Assembly (NCBI GenBank): GCA_963921825.1
Contig: OY997591.1
Span: forward strand, 14,875,515 to 14,939,514
Direction: 5' to 3'
DNA: 64,000 bases
Origin: Erodium maritimum
Lineage: Eukaryota; Streptophyta; Magnoliopsida; Geraniales; Geraniaceae
Position 1 is the first letter of the stretch. Every line of letters starts with the position of its first letter. The notes beneath the pieces are model-generated. The model had not been told where the DNA came from. It saw nothing but the letters and a program-made list of their open reading frames with translations, and did no database searches. This document shows, in pieces, positions 33,191 to 45,312 of the stretch. A program made the position numbers and the translations under genes.

Positions 33191-34989
33191 CGCACGACAA
33201 CCTCCGGCATACTCGATGCCTCCAACAGTCCTAAAATCGCTAGTTTCACAAAAAACCTCCGGGCATGGTCATATGCCTCCAGTAATTCAATTATCGCTAA
33301 GTTCTCTGTTCCTACGACACTACTAAGTGTCACATGCCTTTCTCTTAAACGCTACAATCCCGTATCATGCTTTTCTAATAATTAAATAAATCTACTCAAC
33401 CCACGACACCCCGGTGTCACATGCAATTCTACCATTAACTTTCCCTAATCAGGGCCGAGATCCGGCTACTTTTCCCTACCTCGTATACAATCCCAAAAGC
33501 GCTCCAACAACACCCGAAGCACACTCAGTCACTCGCCGAGCTTCCCCTTGCCTCGGTCCGTAGCACGATCTAAAAGAACACAAATTTAAAGTACTTTTAA
33601 ACTAGTACGAGTAAACCGAAAATTAATAAACTTAACGCCCAAACGTAACCCCGACAATGCCGATCACTCCCAAACTTCCCAAATACTCGATATTGCCGAT
33701 AAAGGACCCGTAAGGGCCAGATTCGCCCGACATGGCGAATCTGCCCGGTTTTGGTTAATTGCCTTCCGGGGCTCCAAAAGTCCCCGTTTTCGTTTCTACG
33801 GTCTTAGAATAATTCAAGGAACCCAACGCACTTGACGGAATTGAATTCCGACTTCTAAGTCAATTAATTAACGTTTAAAGTTTCCCAAAACCCGTTAATT
33901 ACAACTTCTCCAATTTAATTCCAAATTTCGATTCGATTAAGGATAAAGTGGTCCGGGGGACGTTTTAAACCACCCGAACATTAAAACCCGAGCAACCGAG
34001 CACGTGGGCCCCACCCAAGAGGCTTGGCCGAGACCCTAGGGTTTGAGGGAGGGGCTCGGCCACCAAGTGGTGGCTGCTGCCACCTCCGGCCAGCCACCAC
34101 ATGGCCGGCCGGCCACCACCCACGGTGGCCGGAGCTCCTCCCGAGCCTCCGGTCACCGGAAAACGTGAAATTTCTCTCCCAAACACCTCTAAAACGTCTC
34201 CAACACCTCTCTAATCTCTACACAACCCTAAACCAAATTTTATAACCAAACCCTAGCTCTTGAAAATAATCGAAACGAGAATCGGTTCGGGTATTACCGT
34301 AGAGGAGAATGAGGGGAACGGGATTGCTCTTTGCTTTGACTCGATCCAAGGGCTCGATCACCAACCCTAGCCCAACCTTCCTTCTTCTCTCTTCTTCTCC
34401 TTCTCCTTCTCTCTCTAAAACCTCTCTTCCTCTTTCTAATTTTTAAAACAAATAACAACTAACTCCAATTCCTTTCCCTTTTACCCTATACTCGGCCAAC
34501 TCACCACATCCACCCAATTTCCCTCCAAAAATTACACCACCATATACTTGACAAGTGTCAAGGTGGGTCCCATACCTTTTGGAAAATATCTAGTTGATAT
34601 TTTCCAATCAGATTCGCGAAAAACGGACGTTTCGGGCCCCGAACGGGCACTTTTCCCAAAAATATTTTAAACTGGACGGGCTTCAAGGAAACGGCCCAAC
34701 TAAGACCGCTACGACGACGACTAAGCTTTTCGGGTCCAAAACGGTCCTCGAATGGACCAAAACGTCGCTCGGGTGACTTTTCCAGCGAAAAATCAATCTT
34801 TCCCAAAATGACCAGGAAGTTGCCCTGAGTCCCCCGTAACTCATTTTAGTCGATAACGGGGTCAACTTAAGTCCGGCATGACCCTCGGGGTCAATTTAAG
34901 TTAAGTTAAGTGTCTGTCTTAAAATTTTTAAATTTTCCTGTTTTTCGCAGGTTTGACTGACGTTGACCAGAAGTGGTTATTACAGGGTG

Positions 34990-35260
34990 GTCTGAGTTAT
35001 GTAGGAAACGAGGTCACGGAACCGCAACTTGGACTGCGCACTCCTGGTTAGGTATTTATGAACCTGTGTCTGTCCCCGTAACCCAAAAGGGTAAACCCAC
35101 TAGGGCCGAGTGTACCGAATTGATCAGGTGGATTAGGTTATGAACCAATTTTGGACACCCCTACAAAGCTCGATCAATCCTCGAACAAGAAATAACAACA
35201 ACGAATACATGTCACTCTCGCTGCCAACTACCACAAGTATAGTGAACTACACCACTTGGC
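34990..35260. other. Sequence flanking LTR copy 1
   Basis: Continues the sequence to the left of 32060 once the LTR and one TSD copy are removed. No gene was recognised. Confidence 0.4.
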
Positions 35261-35261
35261 G

Positions 35262-35690
35262 AATCTACTTAGCTACGTCTAGTTCAACATCCTAATGATC
35301 GAAATGCATCGATCATCAAGGAGAACTAAATAGAGCAATGAATCACAAAGCTCAGGTAATACACAAGCATAAGTAAACTCTAAATAAATAGATGAATCTA
35401 CTTAGTCATACCTAGTTCAACATCTTGAAAATCGAGCACCACCGTTCAAGATGATTACCGATAATCAAGGAGAACTACATAGAGTAACGAATCACGAAAC
35501 TTTGGTAGTACACAAGTATAAGTAAATTCTAAAACACCCACGAATCCACTTAGCCAAGCCTAGTTCAACGTCCTAACTACTGAATGCCATCGATAAATAT
35601 AATCACCGATAGTTAAGGAATACTACATAAAGCATTGAATCACGATATTCTGGTAATACAAAAGCATAAGTAAATTTGATACAAGTGAAT
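35262..35690. repeat. Three degenerate tandem units of ~130-150 bp
   Basis: The block (cttagc(t/c)a, ctagttcaac, tcaaggagaactacatagag, aatcacgaaact, gtaatacacaagcataagta) occurs three times in order at about 35262, 35393 and 35540 with growing divergence. The AT-rich sequence to about 36480 resembles non-coding LTR-element leader sequence, but no family hallmark was found. Confidence 0.7.
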
Positions 35691-37130
35691 CTTAACTCAA
35701 CATTAGATCAAATCATGGATCGCTCAAAACATCGATCTACATAGTGTACACAACACCGTTCGGTCGGCTTGAAACACACAAGAGAATTGAGAAACACAAA
35801 CTAACATATTTCTATCTCGTCAATAGGAAATCAAGACATATAAATGTGGGAAATCCTAGATAAGTTCACTAAATTAACAAAGAATTCATTTTTACCAACC
35901 CTAACCTAGAACTTGATATACACTCAAGAAATAAATAGATAGCACACGAAATCGGGTTCAAAAACAAGAAAATATGAAAACAAAGTAAGAGAATCATGAT
36001 AAACATCGAGTAGCTTAAATATAAATAAGTAACCATATAAGAAATTAGATGCTAATTAAGCTCAAAAAACTCATATCAGGCAATTAGCACCACAAACATC
36101 AAATTAACCATAAAACCATGCATTAACTTAATATAAATCGATATTTACACAATACTCATAACCAAGGATTTAAATCCAAGGTCATGGATTCAAAATTCTA
36201 CACAAACATTCCAAAAACAGCTAGCTTTACAATAAATCTACAACAGGGTAGAGATTAAAACCGGGATTGAGTTGAAAAACTCAATCAAAAACTCCTCTAG
36301 CTTGCAAACCCGCCATCTCTAACTCTCTATGGATTCAACACATGAAAATGGAGAAGATGAAGATGGTGGGAGGATTCATGGATGCTTGAATCCTTCTTGG
36401 ATCGTCTATATTATGCTCGTAGATGGAGCAAAAAAATGGAGAAAAAATAAAATTATGTTTTACAAAACAATTTGTGTAAAAATCTCTTATGTCCTTGTTT
36501 TATAACAAAAAATAGAATAAGAAATTGTTTGATCATTATCCACCATTGCCCGAGAGTTGGAGGAGTCTGAGTTGTTGCGTGTAATCGGGTGCGGAAAACA
36601 CTAACAAAAGAAACATGCGACCAGTTGTGAGGAACGCTAGATCACGTGATCAACCATCAGACGGATACAAATATACGTCACCGTATGCAAGATAAACGTA
36701 CAGATCTGTTCCCAGCAACGATCAACAGATCCTATGGTTGACTAACGCGCAGGTGCACAATATAGAATAGGTAGTGTCAGACGGGAACTGGCCGAGGATA
36801 ATCACGCCACGTGGCCCAATCTGCTGTAACTCTTTGCTTTATTCAACTTTACACTTGTTTCGCTCATTCTCGCTCCATTTGTGCTCCAATCGACCTCGTT
36901 CTTGCGCCAATATTTTTCTTTTATCGAGACCTACAAAACGAGATAAATGATGAATATTTTTTGAAACATTATAAAAAATCTACAATCAAGGGGCTTTAGA
37001 GAAATTATTAATAAACGCAAAAAATATAAAAAGAGACACGAATAAGATAAAAAGATAGGGAACATAATCAAATTAAGTAGATAAAATTTACGCTCATCAT
37101 CTAGTTCTAGCATAATATCGTTAACCCTAA
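35691..37130. other. AT-rich spacer
   Basis: No ORF with a recognisable product. 36290-36420 on the minus strand has a leader-like stretch but no start or domain that I can support. Confidence 0.4.
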
Positions 37131-37136
37131 GGCTCT

Positions 37137-37985
37137 TAATGGTTCTGCGAGTTGAGGCACTTCCTCAACTAGTCCGAGTGACTCTTCAGTATGAACGCCT
37201 TCTGTTGTTCTGCTTTAATTGTGGTTGTTTGTGGCATGCAGCCTACGATTACGTTACACCCTTGCCTAGGACCTCAAGGTTTGATCTTTTCCTTACAGTA
37301 GAAGGTATTGCTAAAGTAAGACATCCAATCAACATGGATTGGAAAGGCTCTACCACCTAGGTGCTTCCCAGAAGCCCCCCCGGGATTATGGACTATACCT
37401 GTTCAGGGACATAATCTAACGTCCAACGTCTAGCCTAAGCCATCAGCACAACTCGGGGCCCTAAGCTCACCTAACCCATCAACTCATCAGGAGAAACCAA
37501 AGAGGGCATGGTTTGGGATATGAGGTTGGTTGTGACAGCCAACGTCCTACTTAACCTAGAAGGCAGGATGGCTACAACATGTTCTCTAGGAGGGTGTACA
37601 TACCCCAAGACCACTATATCTAGGAAGAGGGTGAATGCAGATGAAGACTATACGGAGAATCATGCGAGGCATCGGGTTGCTAGGGAGGATTGACAACCCG
37701 ACCCCTCTTAGGGTTCCTTGACCATATCCAATGTTCCCTACTCCCACCACATACTTTACCCTAACGTCTATGAGTAGCACCAGGTTGAGCCGGGATTGTT
37801 TCTTGATTCACACCTAGATTTCATTTCTTATTGGCATGTAGTCGTTTCGACATAATCGACTATACATCGATTATAATTAGATGATTAAGTGTATGATTTT
37901 CTTTGGATGATCCACTCCCATACTATTCTTCTCCATGTTAATTATGAATATCTAATAAAAATTACACTTTCGCTAAAAAAAAACT
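37137..37985 (+). mobile_element. LINE ORF1 remnant, plus strand: knuckle region to A-tail
   Basis: 37139-37360 reads VRVTLQYERLLLFCFNCGCLWHAAYDY. This is the end of DUF4283 and a zinc knuckle whose last Cys is Tyr, matching the position of LPPFCFNCGLIEHVVHEC at 42469-42687. The sequence ends in an A-run at about 37975-37983 (cgctaaaaaaaaa). Most of ORF1 and all of ORF2 are missing. Confidence 0.6.
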
Positions 37986-38308
37986 TATAGTCATTAGTTT
38001 ATTAGGAATTCCAATGATAAATTTTTACAAACTATCCAAATATACAAAAATTGCATTTTATTCAAAGTTACATACAATCATGTAAACTTGTTTAAATATA
38101 ATTATATAACGATAGCCTCGTGTCATTTCACATCGAAACCAAATATATAGCACTTTTCATCTACAGTCTTTATAAAATCTAACAAAGGCATAGTAAAAAT
38201 TATTTATAATTAGAATGAAAATCAGAACAACATGTAGACTTTTGATCATAGAAAAATTTAATGAAACTAGATAAATGACTACAAATTCAAAATTTTGGAA
38301 CATATTAA

Positions 38309-38324
38309 TACGCATTCGTTACTT
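38309..38324 (+). repeat. Left 16-bp TSD of the 38325 retroposon
   Basis: tacgcattcgttactt, repeated exactly at 39117-39132. Confidence 0.95.
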
Positions 38325-39116
38325 TTTTTTTTGACGAAAAATGGGAGGCATCAATTTTATATATCAATCAACGTGACATACATACAATCTGATGAAAGCG
38401 CACAAGCAAACGATAAAATTACAGACTCCAAACTGGCAAGCCTATAATATAATATTACCGAACTCCTTACTAGAACGCACATAGGACGCCCTAGAACGTG
38501 CAAACACGTGCACGTCAAAAGTGAAACAATGTGCACACCAAATCGTGCCACATAACGGGCACACCAAACGTGCAACTAGCGCACATGAATCATGTAACTA
38601 GTGCACACCCAATCTGCATCAAGTGCAGTTATTGAAAGCTGTAAAACGAAAGGAAAAAGAAAACCTAGCCATCTTCAGAATCGCCACCGTCCAACAAAGG
38701 ACCTTGACCCGAGGAATCCAGAAGACGAACTCCAGATCCCCGGTAAAGGTAACCGTTTAGGCCGGATCTACAGCGTGACGAGTCGTCAGAGCTTCCCACC
38801 ACCGCTCAAACCCACCTTGGCGTGACCGTAGGAACCAAAACAACATCAGCTGGAGACGGGCACGGACGCCGGCCAACGAAGACGACGATAAACCTACGCC
38901 GGCCTTGAGAGGGAAGGGGAAAAAAGGGAACGGGGTACGGGTGGTGGAGTGGGGGGAGGTGGACAAGGGGGAGAGGGCTATGGGAGGAGAAGCGAGCTAT
39001 CACCGACGCCAGCCATGGCTGGTGGCCGTGGCCGTCGCCGGTGATGGCACAAAAGGGGGCGGCGTGAAAAGCTTTTCTAGGGCTTGGACTAGAGAGAAAA
39101 GAGAAAAGGGGCGCAC
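38325..39116 (-). mobile_element. LINE-derived retroposon (792 bp), minus strand, perfect 16-bp TSD
   Basis: A T-run at 38325-38332 gives a minus-strand A-tail, and a 16-bp duplication (38309-38324, 39117-39132) closes both ends. Sense reading begins with a GC-rich, leader-like part (minus frame 38806-39123) and goes on to a T/G-rich 3' part ending ttgatgcctcccatttttcg before the tail. There is no endonuclease, RT, DUF4283 domain or knuckle. It looks like a LINE 5' leader joined to a 3' UTR. Confidence 0.8.
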
Positions 39117-39637
39117 TACGCATTCGTTACTTACTAACACTTCCACTAGTAAAACTCTACAATAAATTTGTCTATATAAAAATGAATAGTTAAAAGATTA
39201 AGAATACACGTAAATATATAGGTGAATCATTAGATTTAGATTTGTGCGGATGGAATGACTTGTCCATAGATTGAAGACTAAAAAACTAGGTACCGTACCG
39301 TTAGTTCCAAGTTTTCGCTTTTTAAATCTGTAACTCGTACCATTGCACCGCATATTAAACTTCATGGTATAATGGTGCTAATAGATTCGTGGATGAGACG
39401 AAATCCAGTTTTTATTTGAACACCTCTAATTTAGAGTGTTTGGAGTGCCTCAATCCATGTTGAGATCGACATCCGTCACATGAGGAGGAAATCAGTCAAT
39501 GTCAATCTCGACTTCACGATGTTTTATTTTCGAGCGTTTGGTAGTCAATGACTGCCTATCACTTGACTAGTAAGTTCATGAAATTTGACTGTTATAAGAA
39601 GTAGCAGTCATTTTCTATATTTTTATTAATAAAAAAA

Positions 39638-41109
39638 GGATAAACTACAAATGCATACCCTTAAGTTTAAAGTTAACTGACGCATCCCCTGAAGTTTCAT
39701 ATATTAATCCAGAACCCCTTCAGTCAGTCATGGTTAGTCATTTTTCTGTCAAATGATGAAAATGCCCCCAACTACCTATCGATATTACACAATTTTTCCA
39801 TTCATTTTCTTTAATTATTTTTAATTCATTTTCTTTAAATATATTATTTTCTTTTTTTCTCATTAATTTATTTTTAAAAAAATTAAATATCAATTTTCAT
39901 TAAAAAAAATCGGTTATTAGTTTTAAAAATCACTTTTATTATTAAAAATCAGATTTTTATTTGAAAAAAATTAGATCGTCATCCTATCCTCTTCCATTTT
40001 CATCTTCATTCTTACTGTCATAATCATTCTTTTTATTTTTACTTCTTTTATTTCTTATTAATTTTGTTCTCTTTCTTTTTTTCCAATCTTTATCATCTGG
40101 GAAAGAAAATGGGAAGACGTGACAAAAATGGATCAAATCCACAAAATTCCAAACAGATCAACAGTATCATTCCTATCTTCAGATCTACACATTTTACGTT
40201 CAAAACCAAATCAGATCTGCAAATGGAAGATGATGAGATGAAAATTTTGGATGTGAAAACGAAAATGAAAATTTCGGATCTGCAAATGAAAGAATGAAAG
40301 TTGAATAACCAGAGCAGATCTGGTTCAAGTGGTGATGGCTTCAGAACACAAAGCTCAGATCAAACCGAGGAAAAACCATCGTTCGCCGTCCCGTCCCTCT
40401 CGTCTTCCTCGCGCAGATCTGGCCGAACTCACAAGGTGGAGAAGTCGAAGCCCGGACCCGAATTCTAGATCTGCGAGCGAGAGAGAGCTCTTGGAGTAAG
40501 AGAACTCACGGGCTTCTCCACCCTTCGCTTCCTCCTTCTTGGCTCCGACGAGCGAGGGCCTTTCTCTGACGTACTCATGAAGAGCAGAAGAAGGTATAAA
40601 AAAATGTTATGGGAGGTGCTGTCAACGACGAAGCCATGGATGGAGGTGTTGTCATGATTGGGCTTCGTGATTTGTAAGGAATAAGGGATAAATAAACATA
40701 AGATAGTGTTTGAATAAAAGGGAGAGAGGGACAAAGGAGGAAGCTCGAGCAAAACCCCCATAACCATGGCCTCTCACAATTTCAGACCCAGAGGGATAAA
40801 CATAAGGTGGAAGGAGGAGTTAAAGCTTTTTTTTTGGATTGGAAGCTCCTGAAACACGAATTGTGAAACATGAATTAGGGGTTTTGTTTTAGTTTTATTT
40901 ATTTATTGTTTATTATTTAAATTTTTATTTATTATTGAATAAGGGCAGTTCGGGTATTTTAACAAAAATTAACAGAAAATTGATGCACTGACTAACGGAA
41001 GGGGTTCTGGGTTAATACATAAAACTTCAGAGTATGCATCAGTTAACTTTCTTCAGGGTATTCATCGGTTAAACGTGCATACTTAAGGGTATGCATTTGT
41101 AGTTTACCC
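39638..41109. mobile_element. Mutator-like long-TIR element (1472 bp)
   Basis: The ends read gg(a/g)taaactacaaatgcata, continuing cccttaagt in inverted orientation, followed by repeated phrases (gttaactgatgcat-type). The flanks ataaaaaaa (39629-39637) and ataaaaaat (41110-41118) match at 8/9, consistent with a 9-bp Mutator-like duplication, though A-rich and thus weak. The interior holds AT-rich arms around a more balanced core (40100-40800) with short Ser/Arg-rich frames that may be captured DNA. The subterminal aagggcagttcgggtatttt resembles motifs of the other long-TIR elements. Confidence 0.75.
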
Positions 41110-41364
41110 ATAAAAAATAGAAAATCTCAAACTATCCTTGTAAAATACGTAATTCATTAATTCCCTTACACATTTATAATTTTCTCCCACAATCATTATT
41201 TTTCTCCCATCATCCAAAATTTAAAACATTTTCTCCTACCCAAACTAATAGATCGGAAAAATAATGAGCGCAATAGGAACGAGATTGATCAAATGTATCA
41301 GTGCATTCGGGTTGAAGCGGTGAGGTATAATAACAAAAAGTTATAATAATTAAGGGAAATTATA
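41110..41364. other. Short AT-rich spacer
   Basis: Could include the 5' part of the Harbinger remnant that follows. No TIR was recognised. Confidence 0.3.
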
Positions 41365-41850
41365 ATGCTTGGAGTAAGATCGTTGTGGAGTGAGCACAAC
41401 CGAAGTTACATGGATCGAGATCGTGTAGATGGTCAGGAACGACTGATGAATGATTACTTTGTCGAGCGTCCGGTTTATGGAAGAGTTGTTCCAATGTTGA
41501 GCTTAAAGGGGACAAGAGCCTTTTTCTCATTTATGGGGGAAATGGAAGAGCATGACGACTACTTGTCCATAAGGCCGACGCTCGAGGACAATCGGGGTTT
41601 TAGTCCACACTTGAAATGAAAGACTGCCCTGAGGATGATAGCTTATGGTTTTTCCGTTAATTTGTTAGGTGAAACATTGCGAATCAGTGCAACAACCATC
41701 CTAAAGCACCTACGTAGGTTTCAAAATGGTGTGATATTAAAATTCAGGTATGAGTATTTGAAACGGTTGAATTTAGATGACATGACACGTTTAATGTGTA
41801 TCAACGAGAAACAGGGATTCTTGTACATTATTGGAAGTCTGCACGGTCAT
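41365..41850 (+). pseudogene. PIF/Harbinger transposase, N-terminal half remnant
   Basis: 41365-41619 reads RLMNDYFVERPVYG, then PTLEDNRGFSPH. After one in-frame stop it continues from 41635 as ALRMIAYGFSVNLLGETLRI, then ILKHLRRFQNGV, EYLKRLNLDDMTRLM and EKQGFLYIIGSLH. These match the N-terminal half of plant HARBI1-like transposases (YNDYF, LSPLQK, AAIRMLAYG, EYLRIGESTA, EYLRRPT and GFPGMLGSIDC). Reading changes to LINE ORF1 at about 41855, just where the first catalytic Asp would lie, so the transposase was cut by a LINE insertion. It does not overlap the C-terminal fragment at 26536 and need not be the same copy. Confidence 0.75.
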
Positions 41851-41854
41851 CTTG

Positions 41855-43110
41855 GCCTTGCTCACTCCGCCACTGGGCATGGTTCATCGTCGACGGGTGT
41901 TCAAACGAAGGAAGTCAGAGCTTCTTCATGGGCAATGGTCGTGTTGGATCCCCTTGAGTCTAAAATGGCTAGTCTCCAAGACGACTTCTCCTCATGCTTG
42001 TTAGAGGAGGAGGATGACCTAGAGGTCGTGGTTCCGTACTCTCCAATAAAGCCCTTCCGATATGGCCCGTCAACAATTTTCCATGATTGGAAAGCTTTGG
42101 ACCTCGAAACCTCCCTGAAAAGAGGTCTTACTCTGAATCATCACCAAAGCTTGGGGGAAATCCGAGGAGGGATTGGCGATTAAGGATATTGGTCTCGGAG
42201 TATTTGGATTCTACTTTGAGTCGGAGTAGGATCGTGCATGTGTTAGGGAAAACGAACCCAGGTGCTTCGATGGGTGGCCGCTTCTGCTAAGAGACTTGAA
42301 CCTGATGGCTAGGGATCCCCACGCCTTAGACCGTCTTTAGCTATGGGTTCACGCTCATGGAATCCCTCCATTGGTACGGACCCGAGCAACGGAGGAGACA
42401 ATTGGATCCGCTCTTGGGCTTTGTGTCGCTGTCCGTATGACCAATGGGGCCTATGTTAGGGAAGGACGGTGAAAGTGATGTTATGGAACCTTGTGGAACG
42501 TCCCATATGCCATCACTTGCTACTACGATTTAGGGACTTTCTCGAACCGGTTCGTGTCTCGCTCACCTACACAAAGCTCCCTCCGTTTTGTTTTAACTGT
42601 GGGCTGATCGAACATGTAGTCCATGAATGTGACCGGGGAGGTGGTTGGTACCCCATGGTTCGATTCGTCGATGTTGGAGTTCAATAAGGATCATAGCGTC
42701 AAGCCATATGCGACTGATTGGGGCCATCAGGGGTCCTGGAGTATACCACCTAGACCAAACCCCGTATCCTTGAGTATTGCACCTAAGGGTACCTTGCTTC
42801 GGGGAAGGGACCTAATTGTAGCCTTGAGTATTGTACCTAACGGTACAAGCCCTCGGGGCCCCATTCGAAAACGGGAAGTGGATCCCGGATGGGTTAATCT
42901 GGTGGTCAGCCAGCTTTCTAGTAGCCAAGAAGCTTAAGCCTCAGGTTTGCCTAGGCACAGAGATAGAATTGGAGCTGCAACTAGAACTGGAGCATGAGTT
43001 GGGGGAGTAAAGAGGGGGTCTGCTGGAGGACCCCGAGATGACCAGGAAAGGGCGAGCGAGAAAGCAACCCCGTCAAGAGGAATGAAAGGAATTCAGTGAT
43101 ATATGGACTA
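41855..43110 (+). mobile_element. LINE ORF1 copy, plus strand, split by LTR copy 2
   Basis: ORF1 order: acidic stretch (SSCLLEEEDDLEVVVPYSPI, about 41990-42050), DUF4283-like part in changing frames (GLAIKDIGLGVFGFYFESE, then RENEPRCFDGWPLLLRDLNL, 42160-42310), and an intact-looking zinc knuckle (LPPFCFNCGLIEHVVHEC, spacing CX2CX4HX4C, about 42580-42630). A Pro/Gly tail follows to about 42960. After the LTR insertion (43111-46150) the LINE resumes at 46156 (gggaggggtccttgg...cctccctt), matching the LINE 3' part near 58838. A few stops and frameshifts break ORF1, and no ORF2 follows. Confidence 0.75.
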
Positions 43111-43316
43111 TGTAAAGACCACCTTGTTTTGAAAAGGTATTATTTTTACAATTTGGAACATTGGGGTAAGTTTCTGCAACAAGGGTTTTGAAAATAAAAA
43201 AAAAGAAAAAAAAAAGGGTTTAGAGCTGACTTGGGGCAGTACGGGCCCAACCCACTTAGTGGGCGAGCCCACGCGCGAGAGTCTGGCCCGTTACCTCGCG
43301 AAGCCCAGACCCGTAG

Positions 43317-43323
43317 TATAAAG
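43317..43323 (+). promoter_or_regulatory. TATA-like box in LTR copy 2
   Basis: tataaag lies about 206 bp from the TGTAAAG end. Copy 3 has a TATA-like centre (cttataag) about 222 bp from its corresponding end. Confidence 0.4.
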
Positions 43324-45136
43324 GGCGTGCGAACCCTAATGGTTCGCTACTGTTCATCGTCTGCCTCCTCGTCTTCTCCCTCTGCGAACCCGACCTCGCC
43401 GAACTTCTCCCTCCGTTCTCTTTCCCTTCCCTTCGTCCGGCTTCACTCTTACCTTCCCCTACCTCTTCTGCTAGATCGAGACCCTATACATCTCCTGTGT
43501 GAGAACCGAGCGTTCGCCGGAGAGTTTAGGTCGGTTCGCGCTCTCCGGGTCTGAATCGACCCTTATCTTCCCCATCATCTTCTTTCCCGACCTCACTTCC
43601 CTCAGATCTCGGTGGTTCCAAGCTCGATTCGAACGGTTTGGTGTTGGAACCACCGCCGGCGACCTCGCTAGCCGTAGATCCGGGGCGAAGTTTGGCTTCT
43701 GGCACCGTGGCTGACACTCTAGCCCTCGTCCAGTCTTTTCCCGAGCTCTCTCCGGCACCTCGCGTTGGGTTCTGGACCTCGCCGCCGCCGGAGACGGTGC
43801 CGGAGTGCACGCACCTTCGCCGGAGCTGAGAGAACTCGGAGACGGGCCTGAACCGGGCTTTGGGCCAAGCCACGTAGTGGGCCAGCTGGTCTTGGGCCGG
43901 AACCCAAGCTCGGGCCAGAGCTTGGGCCGGACGTGGGTCAGGCCCAAGTCTTCGGACTAGGTTCTGATCCGGGTCCGGACCAGGTCTGACTCGGGTCAGA
44001 TCCGGGTCTGGGACCGGATCCGGGTCAGGCGTGGATTCGGGTCTGGATCCGGGTTTGGACCGGGTCTAGACCCGGGTTGAGCCGGATCCGGGTCGACATA
44101 AATTATTAATTAATTTAATAATTATTTTGACTTAAAAATGCTTTATTTAAAGGACGTTTTGGACCTTACGAGGACCTTGGTTATACTGGAACTGAGTATA
44201 CCTTTTTACCTGTTAAACTCAGGCTTGGGCTTCGTCGAGAAGACCGGAGTAAAACCATATTCGGATTTCGGGGACTTCGCCTTGGAAGACGGTGTTGGCC
44301 CGGTCGTCCGCATCTAGAAGATGCCGCCGTGTTATCGACTTGAGGTAGGGAAGTAGCGGATAGCGCTTTAATTACGGATGTCACTAGTATGCATGATTAG
44401 GGTTAATAATAATAATCGGAAAGATCATAGCTTGGCATGTAGGATACGAACAAGTAGCGTAGACGTTTGAACTGTGAATATTTACGATTCGTGTCTTGGG
44501 AATTGTCGTGCTGGTAGATCCGGGCCACGTCGTGCCTGTAGGATTGTCTGCTGAGTGTGCCTTGTGTTGTTTGAACGGCTAATAAGTAACGAACATGAAA
44601 AAGAATAGAATGGAACTAGTGATGCATGCTGATTACCTGTGTGGTTATTTCCTGTTTATTCGATATGTTGAATTGTGGGATAGTTGGGGATTTAATACCG
44701 GTTAAGCCGGCGGGGTTACCCCATGGAGAGTGGAGACGGTAAGTGATGGTAAGTACGTGACGGTTTTGAGTGTGTTTAAGAGTCTAATACGATCTATTCG
44801 TTGTTGCATATCGTGATTGTGTGTGGGAAAGTGTGTCATGTTTGATAATGTGAACCCTTGTTTGTGTTATGACCGGGTGAGTGATAGACCGTCTGTCTGT
44901 GCATTTGTTGAGATGGTCTGGTTGGTATACCGAGACCATCAGTGTTTGTACGGTGTGTTAGTTCCTGTTTTTGGGTGTTCCAAGAGACGGCGTAGCCGGG
45001 GTGGACTTACACGAGAGTTAGATCCGGTGAAGCGTATCGAGGCCAAGGATGGCGGGATCAGTACCCGATGATTCGTGGTCCGGGACGATGGTTGACCGAG
45101 GCGTGTACCGATCTTGTACATATTGCTGAGTAGTAA

Positions 45137-45312
45137 CCCTTCGTCTGTGTGCGGAGGAGTATAATACCCCCACGTCTGTGTGCGTGGAACCCTTCGTCTG
45201 TGTGCGGAGGAGTATAATACCCCACGTCTGTGTGCATGGAACCCTTCGTCTGTGTGCGAAGGAGTACAATACCCCACGTCTGTGTGCGTGGAACCCTTCG
45301 TCTGTGTGCGGA
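45137..45312 (+). repeat. 52-53-bp minisatellite, 3.4 units
   Basis: Each unit has two hairpins with the same loop tctgtgtg: ccttcg...cgaagg (or a variant) and ccacg...cgtgg. It lies about 840-1010 bp from the CGTGATA end. Confidence 0.9.

Larger units (their letters stand above)
32065..34984 (-). mobile_element. 3-kb LTR-like element, copy 1 (solo LTR), TSD gggtg
   Basis: Starts TGTCACGCCCC and ends TTATTACA, i.e. TG...CA, with a 5-bp duplication gggtg at 32060-32064 and 34985-34989. No gag/pol and no internal second LTR were seen, so it looks like a single long LTR left after recombination, 2920 bp. The TGTCACG start, the length and the gagc...gctca motif are reminiscent of Del/Tekay-type Ty3/gypsy LTRs; that placement is inference. 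It contains two minisatellites (32642-32929, about 33080-33190) and a conserved hairpin (32341-32354). The strand given is the one on which a 3'-splice-like site reads forward. Confidence 0.7.

Noticed and set aside
40465-40767. 100-codon minus-strand frame in the 39638 element
   Set aside because: Hydrophobic/Ser-rich with no recognised domain. It could be captured DNA, but no donor family could be named.
43471-43947. 158-codon minus-strand frame and overlapping frames
   Set aside because: GC-rich part of LTR copy 2, with no domain and no counterpart in the other copies.
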